Below are positions 5,325 through 5,378 of a stretch of 5,378 nt of DNA, in pieces. This DNA comes from Thermoleophilia bacterium (GTDB lineage: Bacteria > Actinomycetota > Thermoleophilia > RBG-16-64-13). The notes beneath the pieces are model-generated. The model was not told the DNA's origin. It worked only from the letters and a program-made list of their open reading frames with translations, and ran no database searches. The position numbers and the translations under genes are program-made. Position 1 is the first letter of the stretch. Each line of letters begins with the position of its first letter. The DNA lies in assembly GCA_016929985.1 (NCBI GenBank), contig JAFGIH010000290.1:1-5378 (forward strand). Direction: 5' to 3'.

Positions 5325-5378
5325 AGTTTCGTCCAGCGTGATGCTGGGTAGCAGACAGGAGTATTCCGTGGATAGCGA

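Larger units (their letters stand above)
5046..5378. other. Region without a recognisable gene at the right edge
   Basis: I find no recognisable protein or RNA gene. On the minus strand one frame is open from the right edge to TGA at 5084-5082 (98 codons). It has mixed third-position bases and matches no family I know, although it includes a Pro/Thr run encoded by the 12-bp repeats. Small structures present are the palindrome AAATCTGGAGATTT (5107-5120), a hairpin GCATC-TTACC-GATGC (5183-5197) and a hairpin GCCTAC-CCC-GTAGGC (5310-5324). No integrase gene is visible next to the half tRNA. Confidence 0.5.

Overview
The window is GC-rich DNA, probably from an actinobacterial (Actinomycetota-type) lineage, possibly one of the anaerobic or subsurface groups rich in cell-wall-binding repeat 2 (CWB2) proteins. 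This placement rests on GC-biased codon use, a Ser/Thr-linker lipoprotein, a SpoIID-CWB2 cell-wall protein and a BKACE (3-keto-5-aminohexanoate cleavage) enzyme. It is inference; no rRNA or other taxonomic marker is present.

Layout. (1) Left edge to 1160, minus strand: an unrecognised secreted lipoprotein whose 3' end lies outside the window. (2) 1161-1496: a gene-poor spacer. About 100 bases show nothing. Then comes a short plus-strand fragment that reads like the C-terminus of IstB, the IS21-family helper ATPase, followed by a sequence resembling an IS21-type right end and a candidate -10 box. (3) 1497-2855, plus strand: a fusion of a GNAT acetyltransferase and a BKACE/Kce (DUF849) enzyme with all the expected metal and substrate residues visible. 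(4) 2856-2929: a 74-base convergent gap without a convincing terminator. (5) 2930-4912, minus strand: an exported three-part cell-wall protein (carboxypeptidase-regulatory-like beta domain, SpoIID-like lytic transglycosylase domain, three CWB2 repeats), apparently made from a leaderless transcript with a perfect TATAAT. (6) 5004-5045, minus strand: the 3' half of a tRNA-Arg(CCT) without a matching 5' half, resembling an attachment-site scar. (7) 5046-5378: no recognisable gene, but a 12-bp tandem repeat, small palindromes and an unsupported frame open at the right edge.

The genes do not form one operon: their orientations are minus, plus, minus. The two minus-strand products are envelope proteins. 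The fusion enzyme is a cytosolic acetyl-CoA-dependent enzyme, probably of amino-acid or beta-keto-acid catabolism. The IS21 fragment and the half tRNA suggest past insertion and recombination on both flanks. The most noteworthy items are the GNAT-BKACE fusion, the half tRNA, the leaderless promoter of the SpoIID-CWB2 gene and the IS21 remnant abutting the fusion gene. No defence system, CRISPR array or clearly new multi-gene system is visible.
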